In this document: piece after piece, positions 18,018 through 26,622 of the stretch
How the letters are laid out: every line of letters starts with the position of its first letter
How positions within the stretch are numbered: the stretch's first letter is position 1
From: CAZGSN01 sp964371655
Lineage (GTDB): Bacteria > Desulfobacterota > Binatia > HRBIN30
Reading direction: 5' to 3'
DNA: 64,000 bases
NCBI GenBank assembly: GCA_964371655.1
Contig: CAYJOD010000007.1
Location: 62,001 to 126,000, forward strand
Notes under the pieces: model-generated
Seen by the model: only the letters and a program-made list of their open reading frames with translations
Told to the model about the DNA's origin: nothing
Databases searched by the model: none
Made by a program: the position numbers and the translations under genes

Positions 18018-20192
18018 CTATTTCTTGGGACCCAGCTCCTTGAAGCGCCCGCTGAGCCAGTCTTCGATCCCGGTGGTGTACCAGCCTGAGAAGCGGCGGT
18101 CGGACGGACCGCCGGCCAGACACGTATGCGCCACGTCTTCGCTGAACTCGGTGACCAGACGATACGAGGGTGCGAAGCTCGTCTCGCGCCCACCGGAGCG
18201 ATAGACCTGGCCTTGATGAATCGTGGCGCGGCCACCGCGCAGCTCGATCGGTCCATAATCGAATCCCAGCGCCGCCGGCAGGCGTCCGCCGAAAAGCGGG
18301 TGCGTCATCGTAATCCTTCGCGTGCTGCCCCAGCTCTGCGCCGGCCCCGTCAGCGCGCGCGCCGCGACGCGCGCGAACACGGTGTCGCGACCCTCGGCGC
18401 CGTACCAGGGACTGTGCGCATCGAGCAGCACTCCGTCGAAGTTGGCGTAGAAGTCGGCGACGATGCCGGTCTCCTCGATGAGAAAGTGCAGCACCGCGGC
18501 GCCGCAGACGTTGCCGAACACCTCGATGAGCAGGGCTCGGTAGAAGCGCTCGAACAGGAAGGCGCCGATGGAGTCGCACTCGTAACGCAAATTCCAATCC
18601 CGCAGCCGGCCGCCGTTTTCGGTCGGCGGTAGCAGCGGCCGCAGCACCGACATGAAACTGTGCGCCTGCGGCGAGTACACGTCCATGTGCACCGCCTGCA
18701 CCGCCGCCACGGTCCAGTCGTCGCGCCCCGCCAGCAGCTCGGCGATGCGGTCGGCGCGGTACGATCCCATCGGCAGGTTGATCGGTCGCGCCTGTCCGAG
18801 GTGGTTAAGGTCGTCGTTCGCCGTGACCAGATAGCCGGATGCCGGGTTGAACGCGCGCGGCAGCTCCTGCGGCGGCACGCGACCCTGCCAGTCGTTGTTG
18901 GGATCCCAGCCCGGCAGGGGCACCACGCCGTTGCAGCCGCGATTGCGGCGCGGCATGCAGCCGGACATCTGATATCCAATATTGCCGGCAGCATCGGCGA
19001 GCACCCAGTTCCACGCGGTCTCGATCTGCCCGACCAACTCCATGCCCGCGCTGACGTCGGCGCAGCGCAGGATGTCGGCCATCGCCGTGAGGGTTTGTGC
19101 GCCGGTACCTGAGCCCGACGACCAACGCGTCGACAGGTACAGGCCCGGCACGTGCGGATCGCCGTCGAGCACGCCGTGCTCGTTTTCGTAGAAGGTGATG
19201 ATCTCGTCGGGCCGGCGCCGGCGCTTGATCGTCTCGACGCGCACGCGAAACGGCTCCCAGACCTCTTTGCCGGCAATGACGCGGCGGTAGCGCCCATCGC
19301 GGCAGTCCTCGATCCAGGAGTCGATGGCATCCATGAAGGTGTAGGTCGCGCCCCAGGCGAGGTCGTTGGTGCGACCGAGCAGCGTCCCGGGCAGCCCCGG
19401 CATGGTAGCGGCGACGCAGTAGCGTTCGCCCCATTCGAGGACGACTTCCGCCCACACGGCCGGCAAGCGGTTGGCTTCGAGGTGCGGATCGTTGGCCAGC
19501 AAGGCGCGACCGCTGGCGGTCTTGCGGCCGCAGATCGCCCAGTTGTTGGAGGCGACGGCGCGCGGCAGGGCCACGTTCCAGCGCACCTCCGGCGGCACCA
19601 TGCGCTCGCCGAGCTGCACACGCTTGACCAGATCCACGTCGAGAGCCGTGAGTAATCCGGGAAACAGCGCCTCCAGGTGGACGCGCGACACACCCGCTTG
19701 CACCATCTCGACGAGCAGGCGCTCCATCTGCCCCTGGCTCTGCGCCAGGGCGACGTAACCGGTAAGCCGCGCCATCAGGATGGAGTCGCGAATGGTCCAG
19801 GGCTCGAAGCGGTAGCCCAGGAGCCGCAACTCCCATGGCAGACGGCGCGCCAAGACCGCGTTGGCGCCGTCGCAGTAGGCCTGCGCGATGCGCCGCGGGC
19901 CCTCGGCAAGGCGCTCGACTTCCACCCCGGCGCCGCCGTCGAAGTGCATTCGCCGGAAGAAGCGATCGAGCCCAAGCATCTCGTCGCTGTCACGTAGTAA
20001 CTCGCAGGCGCGCCCTTGCCCGAGGATGCGTACCAACAGCATCTGCAAGCCGCGGTCGCGCGCGTGGCAGTCGCCGAGACCGCGATAGAGGTCGGCCTCG
20101 GTAGAGGCGAGCACGTGCGGTACGCCGTGCTCGTCACGGTGGATGCTTATCTCCGCGTCGCCATGGATGGTCCAGGAGTCCCGCCGTCGCAT
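18018..20192 (-). CDS. Penicillin acylase family (S45) N-terminal nucleophile hydrolase
   Basis: 724 residues. The family hydrolyses amide bonds of acylated substrates such as beta-lactams or acyl-homoserine lactones after self-cleavage. The new N-terminal nucleophile would be Ser215 in AVASNNWAICG; LLANDPHL and GLPGTLLGRTNDLAWG motifs match the beta chain. Unlike classical periplasmic members, the N-terminus (MRRRDSWTIHGDAEI) shows no signal peptide, so either it is cytoplasmic or a start further upstream was lost. Start ATG 20192 has AAAGGA upstream. The substrate cannot be read from sequence. Confidence 0.9.
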   Translation of the reverse strand: MRRRDSWTIHGDAEISIHRDEHGVPHVLASTEADLYRGLGDCHARDRGLQMLLVRILGQGRACELLRDSDEMLGLDRFFRRMHFDGGAGVEVERLAEGPRRIAQAYCDGANAVLARRLPWELRLLGYRFEPWTIRDSILMARLTGYVALAQSQGQMERLLVEMVQAGVSRVHLEALFPGLLTALDVDLVKRVQLGERMVPPEVRWNVALPRAVASNNWAICGRKTASGRALLANDPHLEANRLPAVWAEVVLEWGERYCVAATMPGLPGTLLGRTNDLAWGATYTFMDAIDSWIEDCRDGRYRRVIAGKEVWEPFRVRVETIKRRRRPDEIITFYENEHGVLDGDPHVPGLYLSTRWSSGSGTGAQTLTAMADILRCADVSAGMELVGQIETAWNWVLADAAGNIGYQMSGCMPRRNRGCNGVVPLPGWDPNNDWQGRVPPQELPRAFNPASGYLVTANDDLNHLGQARPINLPMGSYRADRIAELLAGRDDWTVAAVQAVHMDVYSPQAHSFMSVLRPLLPPTENGGRLRDWNLRYECDSIGAFLFERFYRALLIEVFGNVCGAAVLHFLIEETGIVADFYANFDGVLLDAHSPWYGAEGRDTVFARVAARALTGPAQSWGSTRRITMTHPLFGGRLPAALGFDYGPIELRGGRATIHQGQVYRSGGRETSFAPSYRLVTEFSEDVAHTCLAGGPSDRRFSGWYTTGIEDWLSGRFKELGPKK

Positions 20193-20348
20193 CGATGCAG
20201 ATCCTTTCCGGTACGGCTTGCTAGCGTGTTGAGAAGTCCATCGGAAAGCCGCAGACCCGGTCGAACGGAAGAACCCTCACCCTAACCCTCTCCCAGGGAG
20301 ATCGTCGATTTTCTCCGGCACGGCGGTTGCGCGAGTTTCATGCCGCCT

Positions 20349-20407
20349 GGTAGGGCCGGCTGTGCCGGCCTTATTCTCCACCCGACCGGCCGGTACAACC
20401 GGCCCTA
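20349..20407. repeat. GGGCCGGC palindrome, copy 2
   Basis: TAGGGCCGGCTGTGCCGGCC pairs with GGCCGGTACAACCGGCCCTA. It lies inside the left part of a larger repeat block whose outer arms carry GACTGTCGAT-type sequence. Confidence 0.7.
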
Positions 20408-20468
20408 CGCGACTTTATCGACAGTCTCAAGGGGGAGAGGGGAGCTTTACCTTCTCCCTCTCCCTTTG

Positions 20469-20627
20469 AGACTGTCGATAAATCCGAATGGAAAACAGGA
20501 AACGGGAAACCGGAAACCGGACACTGGGCTATGCTTACGCAGAATGGCCGGTTTTTGATTTTCGGTCTCCGGTTTCCTGTTCTCCATTCTCCGAGCGACG
20601 GCCTGTTGCAGAGAAAATCGACAGTCT
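20469..20627. repeat. GGAAACCGG palindrome, copy 1
   Basis: The left arm begins GACTGTCGATAAATCCGAAT, continues through GGAAAACAGGAAAC and GGAAACCGG; the right arm has CCGGTTTCCTGTTCTCCATT and ends AAAATCGACAGTC. The centre carries TGGGCTATGCTTACGCAGAA. Four copies occur in the window; outer arms resembling CCCTAACCCTCTCCC often extend it. Confidence 0.85.
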
Positions 20628-20708
20628 CCTTTGGGAGAGGGACGGGGTGAGGGCGACGGCGCACGCACACGTGCCTCATGGTCTTCGGTGAACTTTCAAC
20701 TCAGCACT

Positions 20709-21239
20709 CTACTCGCCCAAGACCGCCAGGCGCTTATCGAGCTCTTCCCTGGGCAGGGTAGCCGGGTAGCGCCAGATCGCATCCATGAGCAAACGCAACT
20801 CCTCGAAGCGCGGGCTGAGGGGGTCAGCCGCGCACAGCGGGCGGGCCTGATCGCGCCATAGCTCCGCCTCGACGAGACGCGTCAGCAAGTCCGCCGCCAG
20901 CCCGCCTTGCGGGTCGCGCTCGTGCCAGTGTCCCTTACCTGTCCGCAGCGCGGCTTCCATCTTGGCGATCGCCGCTGCACATGACTCGGCTTTGTACGAA
21001 GCCAACGCCGCCAGGGCTTTCTGACGTTCGCGGCGCTCGTCCTCTTCCTCACGCTGCTCGGCATCGTCACTGTCGGGCTGCTCTGGTTTGGCGGCGAGCT
21101 CGTGCTCCGCCTTGGCGGCGATCGGTTGCGGCTTGGGCTCGGGGGCACACGAGCTCGTGCAGCCGAGCATACCGCCGGCGAGAAGCGCGCCGAACAACGG
21201 CATGGCAAGGAGGTGGATTCGCATCTGCGGACTGTTCAT
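20709..21239 (-). CDS. Small lipoprotein of unknown function
   Basis: 176 residues. The signal sequence ends in a lipobox (GGMLGC), so the mature protein is lipid-anchored. Next comes a charged linker rich in Glu, Lys and Arg (about 35-75), then a helical domain (YKAESCAAAIAKMEAALRTGKG, LLTRLVEAELWRDQARPLC) that looks TPR-like or four-helix. No family recognised. Start at 21239 is one of two nearby ATG codons (also 21224); neither has a strong ribosome site. Confidence 0.7.
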   Translation of the reverse strand: MNSPQMRIHLLAMPLFGALLAGGMLGCTSSCAPEPKPQPIAAKAEHELAAKPEQPDSDDAEQREEEDERRERQKALAALASYKAESCAAAIAKMEAALRTGKGHWHERDPQGGLAADLLTRLVEAELWRDQARPLCAADPLSPRFEELRLLMDAIWRYPATLPREELDKRLAVLGE

Positions 21240-21328
21240 ACACGTTTCGGGTCACGATCCAAGCGGGCGCGAATGCGTGGGGACCACACTCATCCACGCT
21301 GCCCCCGGAGCTAGAAGAGCGCGGACAA

Positions 21329-21465
21329 TCCCACGAATCACCGCTCCCTAACGGTCGCGGCTCAGGTCGATATCCTCCGGTTTTTTGCCAGGTCAGAGCC
21401 GCGCGCGTCAGCAAGCGGTTAGCGCGTGAATGCTCCCGTAGACGCACGACGGGCCGTGCATCTAC
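21329..21465. repeat. CGCTCCCTAACGGTCGCGGCTC repeat, copy 1
   Basis: The block begins ATCACCGCTCCCTAACGGTC, includes CAGAGCCGCGCGCGTCAGCA and ends GGGCCGTGCATCTAC. Near-full copies lie at 32640-32775 and, reversed, at 45398-45535; partial copies lie near 23.76 and 39.62 kb. It fills much of the gap between the lipoprotein and the NicO gene. Confidence 0.75.
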
Positions 21466-21534
21466 ATTCTCCAACCGATCCACCGTCGGACCGTCGACCT
21501 AGCCGCCGGCGCTGTGCCCTCGCGCCGGTTCGCT

Positions 21535-22350
21535 TCAAATCAACAAGCCACCGCCGACACCGATCTCATAAGCCATCGACAGGCCGAGACCGAGGCTGAC
21601 CAGCGCCGCCATGGCGCGCACCGTGACGTGCACGCGGCCGAAGCGATCAGGAGTGAAGTGAAGAGGCAGGGCGAGCAAGACACTCATACCCATCATGCCG
21701 CCGATCGAGCCCACTCCGAACGCCGCAACGTAGGCGAGTCCGAGCCGCGGCGACGGAATCGTCGACAACACCAGGAGCATCAACGCGGCGCTGCCGGCGA
21801 GGCCATGGACGATGCCGATGAGAAGCGGCCGCGTGCTGAATCCCAACCCGTGATGCGTGTGGGTGGCAGGCTCGGGGGATCCGTCGTGCACATGCGGATG
21901 CAGATGCGCATGCCCGCCATGCTGGTGCCGGTGCAGGTGCAAACGCGCCCCGCGCCCGATCTTCCACAACGCGTTGCCGCCGAGCCCGATCAGCATCAGC
22001 GCCACGACGAGCTCGAGCCCCAACTGGGTGCGCGCGCTGATCTCGACGTGCAGGACCATCACGACAACCGCCGCTACGCCCAGCGCCAGCGTGTGCCCGA
22101 TGCCCCAGGCGGCGCCGACCAGCGACGAGCTGAACACGCTCTTGCGCGCGCCGACGATCGTCCACACCGCGGCCAAATGATCCGCGTCGAGGGCGTGCTT
22201 CAACCCGAAGACGAGGCCGGCGCCGAGAATGGATAGGGCCGGCACCCACGATGTAGCGAAGCTGTCGCGACCGAGGCTGGCGAGCACAGCGCCCAACACG
22301 GTGTTGCCGGGTTCAATTGCGACGACGAGCCCGGGCACGATGCCATTCAT
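21535..22350 (-). CDS. NicO/UreH-family metal transporter
   Basis: 271 residues, polytopic inner-membrane protein with about six helices. The hallmark Hx4DH motif of the nickel/cobalt NiCoT/UreH group is present as KHALDADHLAAV. A His-rich cytosolic loop (about 135-165, pattern HLHRHQHGGHAHLH and HTHHG) probably binds Ni or Co. This family supplies metal to urease or hydrogenase in some bacteria, but neither enzyme is in the window. ATG 22350 follows AGAGGACC. Well-formed and complete. Confidence 0.85.
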   Translation of the reverse strand: MNGIVPGLVVAIEPGNTVLGAVLASLGRDSFATSWVPALSILGAGLVFGLKHALDADHLAAVWTIVGARKSVFSSSLVGAAWGIGHTLALGVAAVVVMVLHVEISARTQLGLELVVALMLIGLGGNALWKIGRGARLHLHRHQHGGHAHLHPHVHDGSPEPATHTHHGLGFSTRPLLIGIVHGLAGSAALMLLVLSTIPSPRLGLAYVAAFGVGSIGGMMGMSVLLALPLHFTPDRFGRVHVTVRAMAALVSLGLGLSMAYEIGVGGGLLI

Positions 22351-22521
22351 GCTTGGTCCTCTACATCAATCCGTGTCGCTCGCGCTACCTGTCGCACCGA
22401 CAAAGCGGGAGCACGCTTGTCCTGAACCGCGTCGAAGGGCTCTCGCGCGCCAAAGGCACGGCTGGTTACGGGTACAGGGTCGGGTTGATTCCGAACGCAG
22501 CTTGCTCCGTTCGGAATCACG
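22351..22521. other. Intergenic stretch with a small hairpin
   Basis: Contains ATTCCGAACGCAGCTTGCTCCGTTCGGAAT near 22489-22518, a short stem whose arms read ATTCCGAACG and CGTTCGGAAT. It follows the end of the 22522-22896 gene and could act as a terminator for it. No gene visible. Confidence 0.45.
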
Positions 22522-22896
22522 TCAGGGAGGTGGCTGCTGCGTAGCTGGATGGGTAACCGCCGACGGTTGGCGTGTAAGAAAATCGGCAATTACGGATGTA
22601 AGGTGATTGCTAAGCAAGTAGCCGGTAAGCGCAACGATACCGGCAACGACAAAAATTGCACCGCGGACAAAGCTCACCTGGTGACGCAGTTGGTCTATCT
22701 TGTCTCCTTGGGTGCCGATGTCGGAAATGGCTCGATCTAACTTTGACATCACGGCTCCAAGGTCGCGTTGAACCGCCATTACTGCTTGGAGCGTAAACGA
22801 ATGGTCAGCTTGGCCAGGGCCATAGCCGATAGTTTCCGGCTTGTCCGCTGGCTCGGTGCGTTCCTGACGCGGCTCTGATCGCTTTGTCGCCACCAT
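22522..22896 (-). CDS. Small tail-anchored membrane protein, second of an unknown pair
   Basis: 124 residues. The first 70 are polar with a helical, coiled-coil-like stretch (MAVQRDLGAVMSKLDRAISDIG); one transmembrane helix spans about 77-96; a Pro/Gln-rich tail ends the protein. The ATG at 22896 is preceded by the upstream partner's stop only four bases away. The upstream frame extension is antisense-like and discarded. Codon use is less GC-rich than neighbours. Function unknown; such tails suit a membrane effector or anchor. Confidence 0.65.
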   Translation of the reverse strand: MVATKRSEPRQERTEPADKPETIGYGPGQADHSFTLQAVMAVQRDLGAVMSKLDRAISDIGTQGDKIDQLRHQVSFVRGAIFVVAGIVALTGYLLSNHLTSVIADFLTRQPSAVTHPATQQPPP

Positions 22897-22900
22897 GTCC

Positions 22901-23176
22901 TCAGGAAGGCTCCTTTTCCCAGTGGAGCTTGAACCACTCCCAAATATCAGGGTTGGCCCGCCCCGCATAATTTTGAACGGAAAGACAGAGCCCTGCCGTC
23001 GACGACTCACCGCTGCGTATTCCGATTGATTCAGCTAGATCGCGGATTGCTCCATCGTAATGGACCAACCATGCATTTTCGGCCAATTTGTAGCGATTCG
23101 TCGCCTCAATTTTCTCTTCGAGATTCGCGGCGACCTTCGCTGGATCACGCAATGCGATTACTGTGAAGACCGGCAT
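22901..23176 (-). CDS. Small cytosolic protein of unknown function, first of a pair
   Basis: 91 residues beginning MPVFTVIALRDPAKVAANLEE, ending with IWEWFKLHWEKEPS. The pattern (short beta strand, helix, AWLVHYDGAIRDLAESIGI, YAGRANPDIWEW) matches a small family I recall from scattered bacteria that has no assigned role. The ATG at 23176 gives this typical start; a 13-residue extension is not convincing. It lies four bases upstream of a single-helix membrane protein, so the two are likely co-translated. Confidence 0.65.
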   Translation of the reverse strand: MPVFTVIALRDPAKVAANLEEKIEATNRYKLAENAWLVHYDGAIRDLAESIGIRSGESSTAGLCLSVQNYAGRANPDIWEWFKLHWEKEPS

Positions 23177-23363
23177 TCCGCATCCTCGATTATAGGATGC
23201 CGGCGCAAGAGACAAGGACAGGAGCGATGCCTACTTCAGAATGACCACGCCCCGGCCACGAAGGTCGTTGCCAATCGCGGCCGGTCGTGCCAGTCGAATG
23301 GAGTGCAGATAGAGCGTTGCCGACGACACGTTGCCGACCCGATCGCGTATTGAGGAGTCTCCC

Positions 23364-23696
23364 ATGACTAGTCTTGCCGAACGCCAGTGTATTCCCTGTA
23401 AAGGCGGCGTACCGCCGTTGAGCGGCGCCGAGAGCGCGCGCTTGCTCGCCGAGCTCGACGGCTGGCAGGTCGTCGACAACCATCATCTCGAGAAGCAGTA
23501 CACGTTCAAGAACTTCGTCGACGCGCTGGCCTTGGTGAACCGTATCGGTGCGATCGCCGAGGAGCAGAACCATCACCCCGACTTGTTCCTGGCTTGGGGA
23601 AAGGTCGGCGTGACGATCTGGACCCACAAGATCAACGGCCTCACCGAAAGCGACTTCGTGCTCGCGGCGAAGTGCGACGTCGCGGCCGCCTCGTAG
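23364..23696 (+). CDS. phhB: Pterin-4a-carbinolamine dehydratase
   Basis: 110 residues. It dehydrates 4a-hydroxytetrahydropterin, recycling the cofactor of aromatic hydroxylases; some members serve in other pterin or Mo-cofactor roles. The motif is clear: EKQYTFKNFVDALALVNRIG followed by EEQNHHPDLFLAWGKVGVTIWTH, with the paired His and the Trp-x-x-Val strand. ATG 23364 has TGAGGAG upstream and gives the usual length. No phenylalanine hydroxylase is in the window; the next gene is a molybdopterin enzyme. Confidence 0.9.
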   Translation: MTSLAERQCIPCKGGVPPLSGAESARLLAELDGWQVVDNHHLEKQYTFKNFVDALALVNRIGAIAEEQNHHPDLFLAWGKVGVTIWTHKINGLTESDFVLAAKCDVAAAS

Positions 23697-24358
23697 CCCG
23701 CATCTCGTATCTCGCTGCCCAGCGACGAGCCGACCTCACAAACGCCGCCACCGGCGTTTGTCGGCGCAGAGCCGCGACCGTAAGCGAGCGGTGATTCGTG
23801 GGATTCCCGCGCCCGACTGGTGCCCCTGTATCAGAACCTCCGCAATGATCTCGGCCCCTCTCTGGCCCGATCCGAAGATCATTCTCGCGCCAAGACGCAA
23901 AGCCGCAAAGGAGAGAACCACACCAATAGCTATTTGAATCTCGCTCGGATGGGATTCACTTCGCACTCCAACTCAACCCGAAAACATCAGTTGGACTGCC
24001 AGGTCGCGATCAGTCTGGTAGTGCGCGCCCTTCGAGACGCGACCTGAGAACCCTTCGATACGCTTCGCTACTCAGGAGGCCGCTCCTCAGGGCGAACGGG
24101 AAAAATTGGTGCAACTGTCGTTACACCGTTCGCCCTGAGGAGGCGCCCGCTTTTGGCGCCGTCTCGAAGGGCGCATCAGTGACCGCAGACGGAAAGTGAG
24201 GTCTTCGGGCTCAACGTCTTGTCCTTTGCGCCTTGGCGCCTTTGCGCGAGCCCTTCTTTCTTCGGATCAGGCCGCACCCTCCCCGCTGGAACACGCCCCT
24301 GGGGCGGCGTTCCGTCTGCGCTTGCAACACGCCGGGTTCTGAGATCAGAAGGTTTGCC
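23697..24358. repeat. Nested palindromes between phhB and the Mo enzyme
   Basis: No gene in 660 bases. Outer arms: CGCCAAGACGCAAAGCCGCAA (23890) against TTTGCGCCTTGGCGCCTTTGCG (24223). Next pair inward: CAACCCGAAAACATCAGTTG (23974) against GAGGTCTTCGGGCTCAAC (24199). Inner pair: CCCTTCGATACGCTTC with CTCAGGAGGC (24053) against GAGGCGCCCGC and GTCTCGAAGGGCGC (24139-24174). A partial CGCTCCCT-family copy (GAGCCGCGACCGTAAGCGAG) sits at about 23769-23800. Confidence 0.7.
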
Positions 24359-26509
24359 GTGAGCACTCACCTCCGCACCTGCAATCTCTGCGAAGCAATG
24401 TGCGGCCTCGTCGTCACGACCGAAGCGGCGCACGTCGTCGAAATCAAGCCGGATCACGACGACCCGTTCAGCCGCGGTCATATCTGTCCCAAAGCGATCG
24501 CTCTCCAGGATCTACATGAAGACCCGGATCGCCTGCGTCATCCGCTGCGCCGGACGGCAGCGGGCTGGGAGCGGATCAGCTGGGACGATGCGTTTGCGGA
24601 GATTACGCAACAGGTCACCGCCATCCGCCGCGCCCATGGTCGTAATGCGCTGGCGGTCTATCGCGGCAATCCGATCAGCCACAACTACGGGCTCGCCCTG
24701 TTTTCTCAGATTCTGGTTGAATCGCTGCGTACGGTGAACGTGTACTCGTCCGGATCGGTGGACCAGTTTCCGGTGCAGCTCGCTTCGCTGCTCATGTTCG
24801 GCCATCAGTTCGTGTGGCCGGTGCCGGACATCGACCGCACCGACTACTGGCTGATGCTGGGTGCCAACCCGGCGGTGTCCAACGGCAGCGCCATGACCGC
24901 GCCAGGGGTGACGAAACGCATTGCTGCCATCCGCGCGCGCGGCGGCAAGGTCGTTCTCATCGATCCGCGCCGCAACGAAACCGCCGCACTCGTCGACGAG
25001 CACCACTTCATTCGCCCGGGCGCCGATGCCTTGTTGCTGGCCGCCATGCTGCACACGCTGTCCACCGACGGAGCCATCAAGCTCGGACGCTTGGAAGGGC
25101 TGACAACCGGCAAGGCCGCGATTCACGTCATCGTCAAAGATTTCGCGCCGGAGCGCGTGGCGGCTGCCGTCGGCATCGAGGCGAGCACGATTCGCCGCTT
25201 GGCGCGCGAGTTCGCCGCCGCACCCACAGCGGTGAGTTACGGCCGCATGGGCACCTGCGCGCAGGAATTCGGCGCCACCACAAGCTGGCTCATCAACGTC
25301 CTCAACATCGTCACCGAGAATTTCGATCGCGCCGGCGGCGCCATGTTCACGACCCCGGCGGTCGACATGCTCCTCAGTCGCCAGTTCGCCGGCAGCTATG
25401 CACGCCGGCACAGCCGCGTGCGCGGCCTGCCTGAGTTCGCCGATGAGCTCCCCGTCGCCACCCTGGCCGATGAGATCGAAACGGCGGGAGCGGGTCAGAT
25501 CCGTGGTCTGATCACGGTGGCGGGCAACCCGGTGCTGTCGGCGCCGAACGGAACCCGTCTCGATCGCGCTCTCGCGGAGCTGCCGTTCATGGTGTCGATC
25601 GACTACTACCTGAACGAAACGACGCGACACGCGAACATCATCCTGCCGCCGTTATCGCCGTTCGAGCGCGATCACTATGATGTCGTTTATGCGGCTCTCG
25701 CCGTGCACAACGTGGCCAAGTACAGCCCGGCGATTTTCGCCGCAGCGCCAGAGAGTCGCGACGATTGGGAGATCTGCCTCGAGGTCGCCATGCGCCTGCA
25801 GAAGGCGGACGGCTGGGTCGGCAACCTCGGCGCGCGCGCGCTGGGACCGTTGCTGCGCCGCCTCGGACCACGGCGAATGCTCAACCTCATGTTGCGTTTC
25901 GGGCCCTACGGCGATCGCTTCGGCTGGTCGGGCAAAGGGATCTCGGTGCAACGACTCCTACGTGAGCCGCACGGCATCGATCTCGGAGCGCTGCAGCCTT
26001 GTCTGCCACAACGGCTGGCGACCAAGGATGGGCACATCGATCTGGCCCCCGCCGTCTTTCGCGCCGACATTCAACGTCTGCAAAGCCGGCTGACCGCAAA
26101 CGGCGTACGCACCAACGGCGACCTGCTGCTGATCGGGCGCCGGCAACTGCGCAGCAGCAACTCGTGGATGCACAACTGGGAGCGCCTGGTGCGCGGCCGT
26201 GAGCGCTGCACCCTGTTCATGCATCCGACCGACGCCGCGGCGCGTGGCGTGCACGACGAGCAGATGGTTCGCGTGACCTCGCGCACCGGTACGATCGAGG
26301 TTGCGGTAGCGATCACCGACGACATCATGCCCGGGGTCATCAGCCTGCCCCACGGCTGGGGGCACAACCGTGCCGGCACCCGGCTGCAGATCGCTGCGGC
26401 CCATCCGGGCGTGAGCCTCAACGACATTGCCGACGAAGATTTGCTGGATCCACTTTCGGGCACGGCCGCCTTGAACGGAATCCCCGCCACCGTCATCCCC
26501 GCGGGCTAG
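24359..26509 (+). CDS. Molybdopterin-dependent oxidoreductase (DMSO reductase superfamily)
   Basis: 716 residues. The N-terminal iron-sulfur motif CNLCEAMCGL followed by GHICPKA binds one 4Fe-4S cluster. The Mo-bis-MGD core follows (RISWDDAFAEI, YRGNPISHNYG, DYWLMLGANPAVSNG, LIDPRRNETAALVDEH) and a C-terminal cofactor-binding beta barrel (HPTDAAARGV, ISLPHGWGHNRAG). In the Mo-ligand region the sequence reads SSGSVDQFPVQLAS, with no Cys or Sec, so Ser or Asp is the likely ligand. No Tat signal. GTG 24359 follows AAGG and starts just before the cluster motif; the upstream extension lies in repeat sequence. No electron-transfer subunit is adjacent. Confidence 0.88.
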   Translation: MSTHLRTCNLCEAMCGLVVTTEAAHVVEIKPDHDDPFSRGHICPKAIALQDLHEDPDRLRHPLRRTAAGWERISWDDAFAEITQQVTAIRRAHGRNALAVYRGNPISHNYGLALFSQILVESLRTVNVYSSGSVDQFPVQLASLLMFGHQFVWPVPDIDRTDYWLMLGANPAVSNGSAMTAPGVTKRIAAIRARGGKVVLIDPRRNETAALVDEHHFIRPGADALLLAAMLHTLSTDGAIKLGRLEGLTTGKAAIHVIVKDFAPERVAAAVGIEASTIRRLAREFAAAPTAVSYGRMGTCAQEFGATTSWLINVLNIVTENFDRAGGAMFTTPAVDMLLSRQFAGSYARRHSRVRGLPEFADELPVATLADEIETAGAGQIRGLITVAGNPVLSAPNGTRLDRALAELPFMVSIDYYLNETTRHANIILPPLSPFERDHYDVVYAALAVHNVAKYSPAIFAAAPESRDDWEICLEVAMRLQKADGWVGNLGARALGPLLRRLGPRRMLNLMLRFGPYGDRFGWSGKGISVQRLLREPHGIDLGALQPCLPQRLATKDGHIDLAPAVFRADIQRLQSRLTANGVRTNGDLLLIGRRQLRSSNSWMHNWERLVRGRERCTLFMHPTDAAARGVHDEQMVRVTSRTGTIEVAVAITDDIMPGVISLPHGWGHNRAGTRLQIAAAHPGVSLNDIADEDLLDPLSGTAALNGIPATVIPAG

Positions 26510-26519
26510 CCAGATTTTT

Positions 26520-26605
26520 TCACCGCAGAGACGCGGAGACGCAGAGAGATCTATGGTTCGCAGAACATCTTTCTTCTCTGCGCCTCTGCGTCTCTGCGGT
26601 GAAAA
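26520..26605. repeat. CACAGAG-family palindrome, copy 2 (convergent-gene hairpin)
   Basis: TTCACCGCAGAGACGCGGAG pairs with CTCTGCGTCTCTGCGGTGAA. It sits between the ends of two convergent genes and could stop transcription from both sides, although no strong U-run follows. Confidence 0.7.
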
Positions 26606-26622
26606 ACTTTGTCCGATCGAGG

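Larger units (their letters stand above)
20193..20708. other. Repeat-filled intergenic stretch
   Basis: About 515 bases with no gene. From left to right it has CCCTCACCCTAACCCTCTCCC (about 20275-20297), the second GGGCCGGC palindrome (20349-20407), and the first GGAAACCGG palindrome (20469-20627), with its flank running to the end of the lipoprotein gene. Confidence 0.6.
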
